64,000 nucleotides of DNA from Hymenobacter sp. BRD67. GTDB lineage: Bacteria > Bacteroidota > Bacteroidia > Cytophagales > Hymenobacteraceae. Every line of letters starts with the position of its first letter. Positions within the stretch are counted from its first letter, which is position 1. The DNA lies in assembly GCF_013256425.1 (NCBI RefSeq), contig NZ_CP053904.1:1922001-1986000 (forward strand), given 5' to 3'. The translations under genes and the position numbers were made by a program. Shown here piece by piece: positions 47,023-56,151 of this stretch. Below the pieces are notes generated by a model. That model was not told the DNA's origin and did no database searches. It saw only the letters and a program-made list of their open reading frames with translations.

Positions 47023-47642
47023 AACAGGCCGAATAGCTTATTATCAATCCGCTCTATAATCGTACCCAGGTCTTCGGGCCGGCGTACATAGTCCAGCTCA
47101 TTCACGTCGATGATGAGCAGCTTGCCATACGTATAGCTGGCAATCCATTTATCGTAGTGCTCGTTCAGGTTTTTGAGGTACTCGATGCTGATAGAGTTCT
47201 CGTATTCGCGGCCCCGCTTTTCAATCTGACCGATGAGCTTGGGCAGGTCGGCCCGCAGATAGAGCAGTAAATCGGGCGGGTCAACGAGGCTTATCATGCT
47301 CTCAAACAACTCGTAGTAGTTATTGTAGTCGCGCTCGGCCAGCAGGCCCGACTGGTGCAGGTTGGCCGCAAAGATGTGCGCATCCTCGTAGATGGTGCGG
47401 TCCTGGATAACGCTTTTGCCCAGCTGCACCAGCTCCTTGATGCGGCGCGTCTGGCGAAAGCGGCTATTTAAAAAATAAACCTGCAAATGGAAAGCCCAGC
47501 GGGGCATATCTGCGTAGAAATCTTTAAGATAGGGATTATCATCCACTTCTTCCAGAAAGACTTCCCAGCGAAAGTGCTGGGCCAGCTTATGAGCCAGCGT
47601 GGTTTTGCCAGCTCCTATGTTGCCAACGATAGCAATATGCAT
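47019..47642 (-). CDS. Deoxynucleoside kinase
   Basis: A 207-residue dNK-family salvage kinase that phosphorylates deoxynucleosides. P-loop GNIGAGKTTLA (residues 7-17), the DRTIYEDAHIF (DRS-like) motif, Arg-rich lid KRGREYE near 147, and a hydrophobic C-terminal motif. Likely a deoxyadenosine/deoxyguanosine kinase by resemblance, but substrate is not proven. A -7 element 36 bp upstream. Confidence 0.9.
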   Translation of the reverse strand: MHIAIVGNIGAGKTTLAHKLAQHFRWEVFLEEVDDNPYLKDFYADMPRWAFHLQVYFLNSRFRQTRRIKELVQLGKSVIQDRTIYEDAHIFAANLHQSGLLAERDYNNYYELFESMISLVDPPDLLLYLRADLPKLIGQIEKRGREYENSISIEYLKNLNEHYDKWIASYTYGKLLIIDVNELDYVRRPEDLGTIIERIDNKLFGLF

Positions 47643-47677
47643 GCAATAAACTACTAAATCGGTCGAAATGAGGACGC

Positions 47678-47685
47678 CAAAGGTA
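47678..47685 (-). promoter_or_regulatory. -7 element of the deoxynucleoside kinase gene
   Basis: TACCTTTG on the minus strand, exact TAnnTTTG, about 35 bp before the ATG. Confidence 0.5.
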
Positions 47686-47719
47686 AGCGTTGTATCATTG
47701 CTCTTCCTACTTCCTTGTT

Positions 47720-48171
47720 ATGGCTGAGCTCCCCTCCCCTGTGCCTGCTACGCGCTTGCTCAGCGTGCCCGACGTGCATGGGCGCTGCTGGCCGACATTG
47801 ACTTTTACCCTGGGCTGGAGCTGCTCTACATTCACTGGCATGGGCACCTCACGGCCGACGCGCTGGTGCGGGGAGCAATGGCCGGTATGGAGCTATTTAA
47901 GGGCCGTCGCCTGCCCCGCCGCCTGCTTAGCGACCATCAGCAGGTAACCGGCGAATGGGCCGACGCCCTGCCGTGGCTGCACTATGAGTGGCTGCCCGAA
48001 GCCACCAGTGGCGGCTTGCAGGTAGTGGCCCATATTCTGGCTCATAATACAGAGAGTCAGCTTAGTAACTACTCAGGTAGCCACGAGTTCATCGCGGCCG
48101 TTACGCAGGAGCTGAACGCCATGTCATTTCGGCACCTGGCGCCGGCCTGGCAGTGGCTCACGCACCGTTAG
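47720..48171 (+). CDS. STAS/SpoIIAA-like protein, second copy (one frameshift)
   Basis: Starts MAELPSPVPATRLLSVP (ATG 47720). A missing C near 47770 moves the frame to RRAWALLADIDFYPGLELLYIHWHGHLTADALVRGAMAGME and on to LTHR at 48171, about 150 residues. The order of motifs (W-H-x-H...T, a middle LLSDHQ strand, Gly-Trp-Asp block) parallels the protein at 24471-24914. The function is not known. Convergent with the gene at 48186. Confidence 0.55.
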
Positions 48172-48185
48172 CCGGTCCGGGCAGG

Positions 48186-48661
48186 CTACTCATTCACGCG
48201 GTCTTTAAGGCGGCGGGCACTTTGCAGAGTCCGAAACTCGCCCTGGTAGCTGCGCACCGTGAGGCGGTCGTCGAGCGGTAGGTCCAGGCGCACCGTTTCG
48301 TAGCGGGCGTTGAGGCGGGTAAGGGCATCGCTGGCCTCATCCCAGTCTTTGGCGGTCCACTGGCGGCGCTGCTCACGGGTAGCGTCCATAAAGCGACTGT
48401 ACAGGTCTACCAGCTGACTGGCAGGCACTTTATTTACATCGATGCTCTCGTGCAGCAGGCGTGCCAGGGTGGGGTCGCCGGTAGCGACGAGGCGGCCGCT
48501 GGCCGCGGTGCGGGGTACCGAGGCATGGGGCCGGCCGCCCACCAGGTCGCCGGCGCGCAGCAGGCTGTCTTGGGCAGATTTTTGGGCGCTCGCCCCAGGG
48601 GCAGGGCCGCTAGCAGCAAAGCCGCCGCGGCGTGGCGAGTACTAAAAACAGCTTTTATCAT
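48186..48661 (-). CDS. Secreted unknown protein (one frameshift)
   Basis: ATG 48661 gives a signal peptide (residues ~10-23, AAALLLAALPLG) but the next codons are out of frame. Restoring one G in the GGGG run near 48598 joins it to ASAQKSAQDSLLRAGDLVGGRPHASVPRTAAS and on to KDRVNE at 48186, about 158 residues. The mature part is soluble and helical with Arg/Asp/Leu-rich segments. No family recognised. Confidence 0.6.
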
Positions 48662-48805
48662 GGGAAGAATACGAAATTGGACAGATACTGCCTTGCCAAA
48701 TGCGGGCCAATCTGCGCAGCTTAACGCATGGCAGCCCGGCTACGTATGCCAGCCCAGCCCGCAAGTCGGTTTTTTAGCCGACCTTCGCCCGATTCTTTGT
48801 CGCTT

Positions 48806-49330
48806 ATGCCTACCCGTTCTGTCCCGGCCGCTTCGGCCTTGCCCCTGCATATTCAGCCCGCCACCGAGCAGGATATTCCCACTATTATCGGGCTGGCCGA
48901 GGCCACCTGGGAGCCCACTTACCGCTTCATCATCTCGAAGGAGCAGATAGACTACATGTACCGGGTTATCTACACCCCGGCTTCGCTGCGCCGCCAGATG
49001 CGCGAGCAGCACCACACCTTTTTGCTGGCTTATGTAGATGGGCACGCCGCCGGCTTCGCTTCGTATTCTGAAAAGCCAGACAGCATCTATCACCTGAACA
49101 AGATATACGTGCTTCCCTCCCACCAGGGCCAGGGCCTGGGCCAGCACCTGGTGCAGGCCGTCATCAGCGCCGTGCGCGAGGCCAGGGGCCTGGCCCTGGA
49201 GCTGAATGTGAACCGCCACAACCCGGCGCTGGCCTTTTACGAGCGGCTGGGCTTTGTGCAGCACCGCGAGGAAGATATTCCCATCGGCCCGTACTGGATG
49301 AACGACTATGTGCTGCGCAAAGAGCTGTAA
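48806..49330 (+). CDS. GNAT family N-acetyltransferase
   Basis: A 174-residue acetyltransferase. The acetyl-CoA-binding motif (R/Q)-x-x-G-x-G/A is seen as HQGQGLGQHL (about residue 110), with IYVLPSHQG before it and ALAFYERLGFVQHREE after it. Substrate is unknown. ATG 48806 gives the usual N-terminus; another ATG 26 codons upstream (48728) is open but gives a poor family start. Confidence 0.9.
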   Translation: MPTRSVPAASALPLHIQPATEQDIPTIIGLAEATWEPTYRFIISKEQIDYMYRVIYTPASLRRQMREQHHTFLLAYVDGHAAGFASYSEKPDSIYHLNKIYVLPSHQGQGLGQHLVQAVISAVREARGLALELNVNRHNPALAFYERLGFVQHREEDIPIGPYWMNDYVLRKEL

Positions 49331-49443
49331 CAGCGTGATGAGTGGGCAAACTTAACTGGTGCCCTGTACCCGCTGCCTGCTGCCTGCTCATACTTTCTAG
49401 CTCAGAACTTTCAACTTATCATTCCTCACTCAAACCTCAAAAA

Positions 49444-49671
49444 ATGGCCACTAAACTCACCGTACTTTCCAACGGCTCGCTGCGCGTGGAAGGCGAAGAT
49501 ATTCAACTTGTAGATGCACAAGGCAATGCTTACGGCCTCGGTGGCCGCGAGCGCATCAGCATCTGCCGCTGCGGCCTGAGCAAGCAAAAGCCCTTCTGCG
49601 ATGGCTCGCATAAAGGGCATTTCGAGCACGATGCCACGGCGTTCGATTTGCCGGCTCCTAAAGCGGTCTGA
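49444..49671 (+). CDS. CDGSH-type iron-sulfur protein
   Basis: A 75-residue [2Fe-2S] protein. The ligand motif C-x-C-x2-S-x3-P-x-C-D-G-x-H is complete: CRCGLSKQKPFCDGSH near residues 41-56, so three Cys and one His hold the cluster. Small redox or cluster-transfer protein. ATG 49444. Confidence 0.9.
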   Translation: MATKLTVLSNGSLRVEGEDIQLVDAQGNAYGLGGRERISICRCGLSKQKPFCDGSHKGHFEHDATAFDLPAPKAV

Positions 49672-49686
49672 ACATCCCGGTTGCCT

Positions 49687-49736
49687 AAAAAGGCGCCGCC
49701 GGCCAGCATTAGCTAGAGGCCGGCGGCGCCTTTTTC
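49687..49736 (+). terminator. Terminator after the CDGSH gene
   Basis: AAAAAGGCGCCGCCGGCC / GGCCGGCGGCGCCTTTTT stem around ~14 nt, with T-tract. Likely serves the plus-strand gene; may also act on the minus strand. Confidence 0.9.
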
Positions 49737-49753
49737 TTTATATATTATTTTTA

Positions 49754-50116
49754 TTATATAATCTCTTTAACCAGCAGAGCAATCACCGCCTCGGGGTCGG
49801 CTACTTCGATAATGAGGCGGTTAAACTCTTCGGCCTTCAGGTCTACCACCAGGGTGTTGTCGGGGTGCTGCACATCCAGGAAAGTGGGCTTGTGGTCGGG
49901 CACATTGTCGAGAAAAAACGTGCCCGCCGTAATCAGCCCCGGCACATACGTGCCCGCCGCCCGAATGCCCGCCAGGTGGGCGGCTGCAGCCGGGTCGCGG
50001 CGCACACCTTTGATATGGCTGCGGGGCACGCGCAGCTCGCTGCGAAACGACCAGAGCTTGTGCCAGCCCTCAACGGTGAACACCACGCTATCGTCTTGTA
50101 GATGAACAGTAACCAT
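49754..50116 (-). CDS. Small PH-like-domain protein, unknown function
   Basis: A 120-residue soluble, beta-rich protein (VTVHLQDDSVVFTVEG; FRSELRVPRSHIKGVRR; FLDVQHPDNTLVVDLKAEEFNRLIIEV) with a PH-like barrel pattern and a final helix. Family not certain. ATG 50116. Confidence 0.6.
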   Translation of the reverse strand: MVTVHLQDDSVVFTVEGWHKLWSFRSELRVPRSHIKGVRRDPAAAAHLAGIRAAGTYVPGLITAGTFFLDNVPDHKPTFLDVQHPDNTLVVDLKAEEFNRLIIEVADPEAVIALLVKEII

Positions 50117-50163
50117 TGGGAAGATTAGCAGATTAGATTAATGGAATACGACGACGTTCCTCA

Positions 50164-51225
50164 TCAGGCGGCACTATTGCCCAGGGTTTTGGGTCCCAGC
50201 ATCAGCCAGAGGTTCAGGCGCACGATATCGCCCATCGAGTCACATCGCGCGAAGAGCTGGGTGTGGTGGTAGCGATTGAGCGCTCCCTTCAGCTCTTCCA
50301 CCTTATCGGGCGGAGCCAGCTCCTGGCGGCGCATTACGTCGAGCAGGGCCTTGAGGCGGTGGCGCTCGGCCCTGGCGCGGCGGGCCATCAGCGTGCGCTC
50401 CTCGGCCTGGTACTGGCGCAGGTTTTCGGGCTTCAGCAGGCGGGCGCACATCTCCACCACGGCCTGATTGTCTTTGAACGCCTGGGGCACATACATGGCA
50501 CGGCGGCCCTCGTAGCTCTGCTGGTCGAAGTCTATAGCCCGAACCCTATATTGCTCATCCTCAAAGTCGGGCGTTATGTCGATGACGTAATTGTAGGCCC
50601 GCATATCGCCGAGCAGCCGGGCAAAGCAGCGCTCATTGAACTTCACAAACTCCTTGGCGATGCGCACCTGGTTGAGGTGCGGCTGGTTGAGGTGCGGCTG
50701 GTTGAGCCGGAGCCGGATAAAGTCATCGCCCGGAATGCCGGCAATGTGCTCCTCAATGAGCGTATTGCCGGTATCAACCAGAAAATTCATGGAGTTGGGT
50801 GACAGCAGGTGCTCCAGCTCCAGGCCGTAAAGCCGCGAGGCATCGGCCTGCTTCACGTAGAAGTAGTCGTAGTTGTCGTTGAGCTGGTTGAGAATTCGCA
50901 CCCGAAACGGGTGCGAATTGCCAAACCGGCAGTAGTCGATGCGGTCGGCCAGCAGGTTGTCGGCAAATGACAGGTCGCCGGCCGTTTTGAGCAGCGCATA
51001 CACCTGCACCAGCCCCTGGCTCAGCTCAACCAGGTTTTGGGGCTCATAAAAAACCGTTTGCCAGAGCGTGTCCTTCCCGGCGCGGTCGAGCAGCGCAAAC
51101 GAGTTGCTGAAGCGCAGCAGGTCGGCGTAGCTCACGGGCAGCGGCGCCTCGCGGTCGTAGTCGCGCAGATACTGGCGCAGGGCCGGCGTAAGCGGGTAGC
51201 TGGGCTTCTTTCGGGAAATATCCAC
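50164..51225 (-). CDS. Unknown protein with kinase-like motif spacing
   Basis: A 353-residue soluble protein, GTG start at 51225. Not recognised. Two segments recall an atypical kinase catalytic region: LLGDMRAYNYVIDITPDF (Asp, then Asn five residues later) and, 20 residues on, VRAIDFDQQSYEG (Asp-Phe-Asp). Upstream lies NTLIEEHIAGIPGDDF. If real, this would be a GD-x4-N / DFD pair as in HipA or APH-like folds, but the glycine loop and Lys are not evident. A 15-bp tandem repeat adds LNQPH twice near residue 178. C-terminal part is Arg-rich and helical. Confidence 0.5.
   Translation of the reverse strand: MDISRKKPSYPLTPALRQYLRDYDREAPLPVSYADLLRFSNSFALLDRAGKDTLWQTVFYEPQNLVELSQGLVQVYALLKTAGDLSFADNLLADRIDYCRFGNSHPFRVRILNQLNDNYDYFYVKQADASRLYGLELEHLLSPNSMNFLVDTGNTLIEEHIAGIPGDDFIRLRLNQPHLNQPHLNQVRIAKEFVKFNERCFARLLGDMRAYNYVIDITPDFEDEQYRVRAIDFDQQSYEGRRAMYVPQAFKDNQAVVEMCARLLKPENLRQYQAEERTLMARRARAERHRLKALLDVMRRQELAPPDKVEELKGALNRYHHTQLFARCDSMGDIVRLNLWLMLGPKTLGNSAA
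50668..50706 (-). repeat. 15-bp in-frame tandem repeat inside the unknown protein gene
   Basis: CTGGTTGAGGTGCGG is present twice exactly (50668-50682, 50683-50697) and a third time in part (50698 on). It encodes Pro-His-Leu-Asn-Gln units, so copy-number change would stay in frame. Confidence 0.85.
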
Positions 51226-51325
51226 TTTTTACTGGTTATTTTTCAGTGGTTACTGCGTAATGCCGCTCTCACGGGCGTTTTGGTAAGCAGTAGCAACCAG
51301 CTAACCAACTGGCCACTAGCGGTTA

Positions 51326-51580
51326 TTAGCCATTGAGCTCATTCACCAGCTCTACGTACTGTTGACGGGCGGCGTCTTTGCTGAGGCCGGCAAGCTGCTG
51401 CCAGGCATCGTACTTGGCAATGGCCTTGAAGTCGAAGCCACCAGGGCGCGAACCGGTTACGTCGCCTTCGGTAGCCTGCTTGTAGAGCGCGTAAAGCTGA
51501 AGCAGTACCGTGTTGGAAGGCTTGGCGGGCAGTTGCTGGGCGCGCTGCGAAGCGGCCTCAAAATCTTGCTGCGTAGTCAT
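51326..51580 (-). CDS. Acyl-CoA-binding protein
   Basis: An 84-residue ACBP, a four-helix acyl-CoA carrier in the cytoplasm. Motifs FEAASQRAQQLPAKPSNTVLLQLYALYKQATEGDV, with the conserved LYALYKQAT-GD, and KYDAWQQLAGLSKDAARQQYVELV. ATG 51580, promoter-like -7 element upstream at 51635. Confidence 0.95.
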   Translation of the reverse strand: MTTQQDFEAASQRAQQLPAKPSNTVLLQLYALYKQATEGDVTGSRPGGFDFKAIAKYDAWQQLAGLSKDAARQQYVELVNELNG

Positions 51581-51634
51581 GACTAAAAAATTTATGAATA
51601 ACTAAACCGAAGAATAAGCCGGAGCTTACTGCCA

Positions 51635-51642
51635 CAAACGTA
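51635..51642 (-). promoter_or_regulatory. -7 element of the acyl-CoA-binding protein gene
   Basis: TACGTTTG on the minus strand, exact TAnnTTTG, about 55 bp before the ATG. Confidence 0.5.
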
Positions 51643-51764
51643 GGGGATGGGCTGCGAAAGTGCGGCCGGCAGCTGGCCCTAGCGCAGCAGCCAGCCGAAA
51701 CATCGGGGCAATATATTGACGTAGTGCCTCTAGTTGCCTTGCCGCTTTTGCCCGAACGCCACTT

Positions 51765-52318
51765 ATGAAACCCACGCCTTTTGTCGCCGACTGCACGCCG
51801 CTGGTCAAGCTTTTTCTGCAATACAAGCTCACCCTGGCCCTGGCCGAAAGCTGTACCTGCGGTCTGGTAGCCGCCCAGCTGGCTCCCGCCGAAGGGGTAA
51901 GCGACGTGCTGCTGGGCTCGGTGGTTACTTACCACGCTATTGCCAAGCAGAAATTGCTGGGCGTGAGCCCTAAAACTATTGAGCTCTACTCGGCCGAAAG
52001 CCAGCAGACGACCAATGAGATGGCGCTGGGCCTGCATCAGCGCCTGCCGCAGGCCGATGTGTGCGTAGCCGTGACCGGCCTGTGCGGTCCCGGCCCTTCG
52101 GCCACCCCGACAAGCCGGTGGGCACGGTGTTCGTAACCATACTCATCGACGGGCACGCTCACGAGTACCGGGTGCTGCTAAAAGGCGACGCCAATAGCAT
52201 GCGCCAGCTGGCCGCCGAGTATATCTACCAGCAGCTCACGGAGCTGCTCAATCGCTTGCAGCCCATGGCCAGGCAAAGCGCGGCCCAGCAGCGCGTAGGC
52301 AGTGCGGCCCATAAATAG
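51765..52318 (+). CDS. CinA-type nicotinamide-nucleotide amidohydrolase family protein (one frameshift)
   Basis: About 184 residues if the frame is repaired. N-terminal FLQYKLTLALAESCTCGLVAAQLAP matches the CinA C-domain signature (SxTxG replaced by SCTCG), then AVTGLCGPG-like block. A missing C in CCCC near 52106 shifts the frame, after which DKPVGTVFVTILIDGHAHEYRV continues to HK at 52318. The enzyme deamidates NMN in NAD recycling. The Cys in place of Thr in SCTCG is worth noting. Confidence 0.8.
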
Positions 52319-52390
52319 CCGTAGCCGGCGAAAGCAGCGGAGCGCGTAGCTTGCGGAACATTTACCCACCGCCACGCACGCCCTTTACTT

Positions 52391-53700
52391 ATGCCCAACG
52401 CTACCCGTACGCTGCTGCTGCTTACCTCACTGGGCCTGGCCGGCCCGGCTGCTTTCGCCCAAAAAACCCTGCTGCACTGTGGCCACCTGCTCGATGTGCG
52501 CAGCGGCCGCCTGCTCAGCCAGCAGACCCTGGTAGTGGAGAAAGACCGGATAACCGCCGTGCAGGCCGGCTACACGGCCGCCGGCAGCTCCCAGGACCAC
52601 GTTATCAACCTCGAAAACCGCACGGTGCTGCCGGGCCTTATCGACTGCCATGTGCACCTCGAAACGGTGCCGAGCCGCGGCTCCTTTGCCGAGCAGTTTA
52701 CCCTCAACCCGGCCGATGTTGCGTACCGGGCCGAAGCTAATGCGCTCACTACCCTGCGGGCGGGCTTCACCACGGTGCGCGACTGCGGCGGCTCGGGCGT
52801 AAACACAGCCTTGCGCAAGGCCGTGGCGCGGGGGCTCGTACCGGGGCCGCGTATCTACTCGGCGGGGACGGCCATCTCCTCCACGGGCGGGCACATGGAC
52901 CCGACCGACGGCCTCAGCGAGTATATGATGGAGAAGCTCAACCCCGGCCGGCCGAGGGCGTGGCCAACGGCCCCGACCAGTGCCGGCAGGCCGTGCGGGA
53001 ACAGTTTCGGCGCGGGGCCGACCTTATCAAAATTGCCAGTACCGGCGGCGTGCTCGACCTAAGCAAGGACGGCAGCGGCGCGCAGTACACGGAGGAGGAA
53101 ATCAGGGCCATTGTGCAGACCGCCCACGACCTGGGTATGCCGGTGGCCTGCCACGCCCACGGCGCCGAGGGCATCAAGCGGGCTATTAGGGCGGGCGTCA
53201 CCAGCATCGAGCATGGCTCGCTGATGGATGCCGAGGCTATTCAACTGATGGCTAAAAACCGTACCTGGTACGTGCCCACCATTATTGCCGGCAAGTCGGT
53301 AGCCGATACTACGCGGCGGCATCCGGATTACTTTCCGCCCGTTATCGCCGTGAAGGCCCTCAACATCGGCTCGCAGATACAGGCCACCTTCGGGCGGGCT
53401 ATCAAGCAGAATGTGCGGGTAGCCTTCGGCACCGATGCGGGCGTGTATCGGCACGGCAAAAACGCGCTGGAATTTGGCTACATGACCGAGGCCGGCATGT
53501 CGCCCATCGAGGCCATTCGTACGGCCACGGTCAATGCCGCCGAGCTACTGGGCGATGCGCAGAACCTGGGCGCGCTCGAAGTCGGCAAGTATGCCGACGT
53601 GGTGGCCGTAGACGGCGACCCCTTACAGGATATCTCGACGCTCACCCGGCCTAAGTTCGTGATGAAGGGCGGCCAGGTGTACCTGGGAGAAGGGAACTAA
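52391..53700 (+). CDS. Secreted amidohydrolase family protein (one frameshift)
   Basis: About 436 residues when joined. Signal peptide (LLLLTSLGLAGPAAFAQ) at the start, then the amidohydrolase-type beta domain, metal motif DCHVHLETV, and RDCGGSGVNTALRKAV. A missing C near 52944 shifts the frame from NPGRPRAW to AEGVANGPDQCRQAVREQF, after which HAHGAEGIKRAIRAGVTSIEHGS, GTDAGVYRHGKN (metal Asp) and LGALEVGKYADVVAVDGDPL follow. Periplasmic imidazolonepropionase/prolidase-like hydrolase; substrate unknown. Confidence 0.85.
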
Positions 53701-53762
53701 GCAGGGAAGCCGAGCAGGAGAAATTAGAAACAGTAATTTCTCCTGCTCGGCTCCTTAGTCCA

Positions 53763-54504
53763 CTATTTCAGCACTTCTACCTTCATGGCTACGTCGTTTA
53801 ACGGCCATTTATCCTGGGGGTCAACCGGCTCGCGGGCGATTTTATCGACTACGTCGAGTCCTTCTATTACTTCGCCAAACACGGTGTACTTGCCATCGAG
53901 CGAGGGCACGCCGCCCAGGGTGCCATACGCTTTAACCTGAGCGGGGGTAAGCGGCCGGCCTGCGGCGGCGCGGGCCTGAAAAGGCGTTAGCTTTTGGCCT
54001 ACTACAAAGTAAAAGTCAGTGTTGGAAGACAGGTGCCCGGGTTTTGCGCGTCGTCGTAGCGGGCCATGCCCAGCGCTCCTTTCACGTGGAAGTGCCGGGG
54101 CCGGATTTCGGGCGGCAGGCGGTAGCGGTGCAGCTGAATAGTGCGCGGGCCGCTCGTTTGCCCACCCTGCACGGCAAAGTCCTTGACCACGCGGTTGAAT
54201 ACGGTTTCGTCGAACACGCCCCGCCGGGTAAGCAGCAGAAAATTAGCCTTGTGGATGGGCGTGTCATCATATAGCCTTACCCTAATATTACCCAAGCGGG
54301 TTTTCAGCAGCACTTCCGAGCCGGGGTACTGGCGGCCGTAGGCCAGCAGTGCCGCCGGGGCGGTGCTATCAGTAAGCACTGCAATGTCGGGGCCGGGGGC
54401 TTGGGTTTGGGCGGCGGGGCCACCGCAGCCGGCTTGTCAGCGGGGCCGCAGGCGGCCAGCAATCCTAACCCCGCAGCCAGCCAGGGCAAACAACGAAACA
54501 TCAT
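53763..54504 (-). CDS. Cyclophilin-type peptidylprolyl isomerase lipoprotein (two frameshifts)
   Basis: About 248 residues when repaired. Start at ATG 54504 gives a lipoprotein signal (WLAAGLGLLAAC) and a Pro/Lys-rich linker. A missing base at the GGGG run 54389-54392 moves the frame to DIAVLTDSTAPAALLAYG..., then the cyclophilin core NIRVRLYDDTPIHKANFLLLTRRGVFDETVFNRVVKDFAVQGG. A second missing base near 54033 moves it to LSSNTDFYFVVGQKLTPFQ and the end FGEVIEGLDVVDKIAREPVD at 53763. Speeds proline isomerisation of envelope proteins. Confidence 0.85.
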
Positions 54505-54514
54505 GCGCGCGACC

Positions 54515-55675
54515 TTAAGGCTTGGTTTTCTGCTTGTCGGTGCCGGCTGGGCCTTTGGTTTTCACCTTTACCTTACTGGCCGGTGCGGCAGCCGGGGCCG
54601 GGGCACCAGGCTCGGGCGGGGGGGGCGGCACGGTTTCGCCCTCCGCCGCTTTTATCTCATCGGCAGCCTGCGCTTTCTTCTCGGGCTGGGCTAGCAGCAA
54701 ATGGTCCTGGAAGAGCGTATTGGCCTTCCAGGCCTTGAGCTGCGTGGCAAGCTGGTCCTTTTCCTCCTTGCCAAGCTTGGCCGACGCCATTATAGTAGCC
54801 AAATCGGGCCGGCCAGCTTCCTGCCAGGCCGTTAGCCACATTGAGGCTACCATGGGTGAAGCACCCTTGAGCCGAAAGCCCACCATACCGCCCACTTCCT
54901 TCTCATAGGCATCGGCAAAGGCATCGGAATAGCGGCGCTGGGTGCGGCCAAAACGGTGCGAGAAGGTGTATTTGGTCTGGGGCGTAAAGCTTTTGCTCAG
55001 CTTGGTTTCAATGTCGTAAGTGGCCGTCAGGAAGCCGTAGCTGTTCTGAATAACGCCCCAGATGGCCGCCAACGGGTCTTTCAGCTCCTTGCCGGCTTCA
55101 CCATCCAGCTTATATACCGACAGAAATCGCTCGGGCAGTTGGCTTTCCCAGAGTGAATGCAGGCCGGCCTGGCCGGTAAGCTGGCCATCGTAGTTCACAG
55201 TGGTGTGCAGTGGCACAAAGGCGTCGGCCGTGTAGTGACTCAGCTCGGCCGAGTACTTGATAATAGCCGTAGTGTCGCGCTGCCGGAAGGCCTCCACCAG
55301 CTTCTGCTTGGTATCGAGCACGGTCCAGGGCACAGTACCGTACTTGTTTAGTGTATCGGCCGAGAACTTGGCAGCAGCGTCGTCATAAGCCCGGGGCACC
55401 TTGGCAAAAGGATTGTCCTCGGAATAATGGTCCATGTCGATAAAGTGCCGGGGTGCTTCGGCGGGGTCTTGGGCACGGCGCTCATCGGGCACGGTGCTCA
55501 GGCGCACCAGCTCGGCCATGTGCCGGAAATAAAATACCTGCATAGCGGCCGGCAGTTCGTACACGGCCACCTGCGTGATGACGCGGTGCCCTACGAAGCC
55601 CCAGGCGCGGGCGGCAGGAGCCGCGGAGCCCAGCAGGATGGCCGCCAGGCCCAGGCTGAGAACAATTTTTTTCAT
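54515..55675 (-). CDS. Zinc-dependent phospholipase C/S1-P1 nuclease-like secreted protein
   Basis: A 386-residue secreted protein with signal peptide (LGLAAILLGSAAPAARA). Mature N-terminus AWGFVGHRVITQVAVYELP begins with the Trp/His that binds zinc in this fold. Further His/Asp ligands: RHFIDMDHYSED, LSHYTADAFVPLHTTVNYDGQLTGQAGLHSLWES. C-terminal Pro/Lys-rich tail after residue 345. It looks like Bacteroidetes 'zinc dependent phospholipase C' proteins; actual substrate (lipid or nucleic acid) not proven. Confidence 0.85.
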   Translation of the reverse strand: MKKIVLSLGLAAILLGSAAPAARAWGFVGHRVITQVAVYELPAAMQVFYFRHMAELVRLSTVPDERRAQDPAEAPRHFIDMDHYSEDNPFAKVPRAYDDAAAKFSADTLNKYGTVPWTVLDTKQKLVEAFRQRDTTAIIKYSAELSHYTADAFVPLHTTVNYDGQLTGQAGLHSLWESQLPERFLSVYKLDGEAGKELKDPLAAIWGVIQNSYGFLTATYDIETKLSKSFTPQTKYTFSHRFGRTQRRYSDAFADAYEKEVGGMVGFRLKGASPMVASMWLTAWQEAGRPDLATIMASAKLGKEEKDQLATQLKAWKANTLFQDHLLLAQPEKKAQAADEIKAAEGETVPPPPPEPGAPAPAAAPASKVKVKTKGPAGTDKQKTKP

Positions 55676-56005
55676 AAGCTAAATGCCGGCTGGCTGCCTT
55701 GCCGCTGCTTGCCGGCGGGCCGAAGTTCGGGCCGGGCGGCCACATTTCCACTTCCTGCCCGCTCGGGAAGCCGCGACCTGGCTTACTTGTAAGGCCAGCC
55801 GGCGGCTCAGCCGAATTTCAGCAGCAGCTGCCCTGCCCTTTTGCCCGCCTATCCTACCGCCTACTGTTACCCTAAACAGACCTGTTAAAAAAGGTTGAGC
55901 CAGCGACTTTCTCCGCCCGGCAGCCAGCCATGGCAGCACCTAAACTTTTCTGCACAGCTGAGCGTTAGGTTAATGAAGCCGCAAGGCTTCTGGCTGTAGC
56001 GACTG
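55676..56005. other. Intergenic, nothing seen
   Basis: About 330 bp of GC-rich DNA upstream of the phospholipase gene. Short frames in all directions lack domain character. No promoter consensus found. Confidence 0.35.
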
Positions 56006-56006
56006 C

Positions 56007-56042
56007 AAAGCCCGGTTCCCGCAAGGAAGCCGGGCTTTTTCG
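56007..56042. terminator. Terminator-like hairpin
   Basis: AAAGCCCGG...CCGGGCTTTTT stem with a bulge, followed by T's. It faces the plus strand; possibly a leftover of a lost gene. Confidence 0.5.
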
Positions 56043-56095
56043 TGGACTACGCCCAAACTCTACAGCTTTTTGCCCATCCCGAGAATAGCCCACAA

Positions 56096-56126
56096 AAAAA
56101 GCCTGACCAATACGGCCAGGCTTTTC
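56096..56126 (-). terminator. Terminator after the first M13 peptidase
   Basis: AAAAGCCTGACC / GGCCAGGCTTTT stem around a short loop. Lies ~25 bp past the stop of the minus-strand peptidase gene. Confidence 0.7.
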
Positions 56127-56151
56127 GTCATTTAGTGTATTTGCAAAGACC

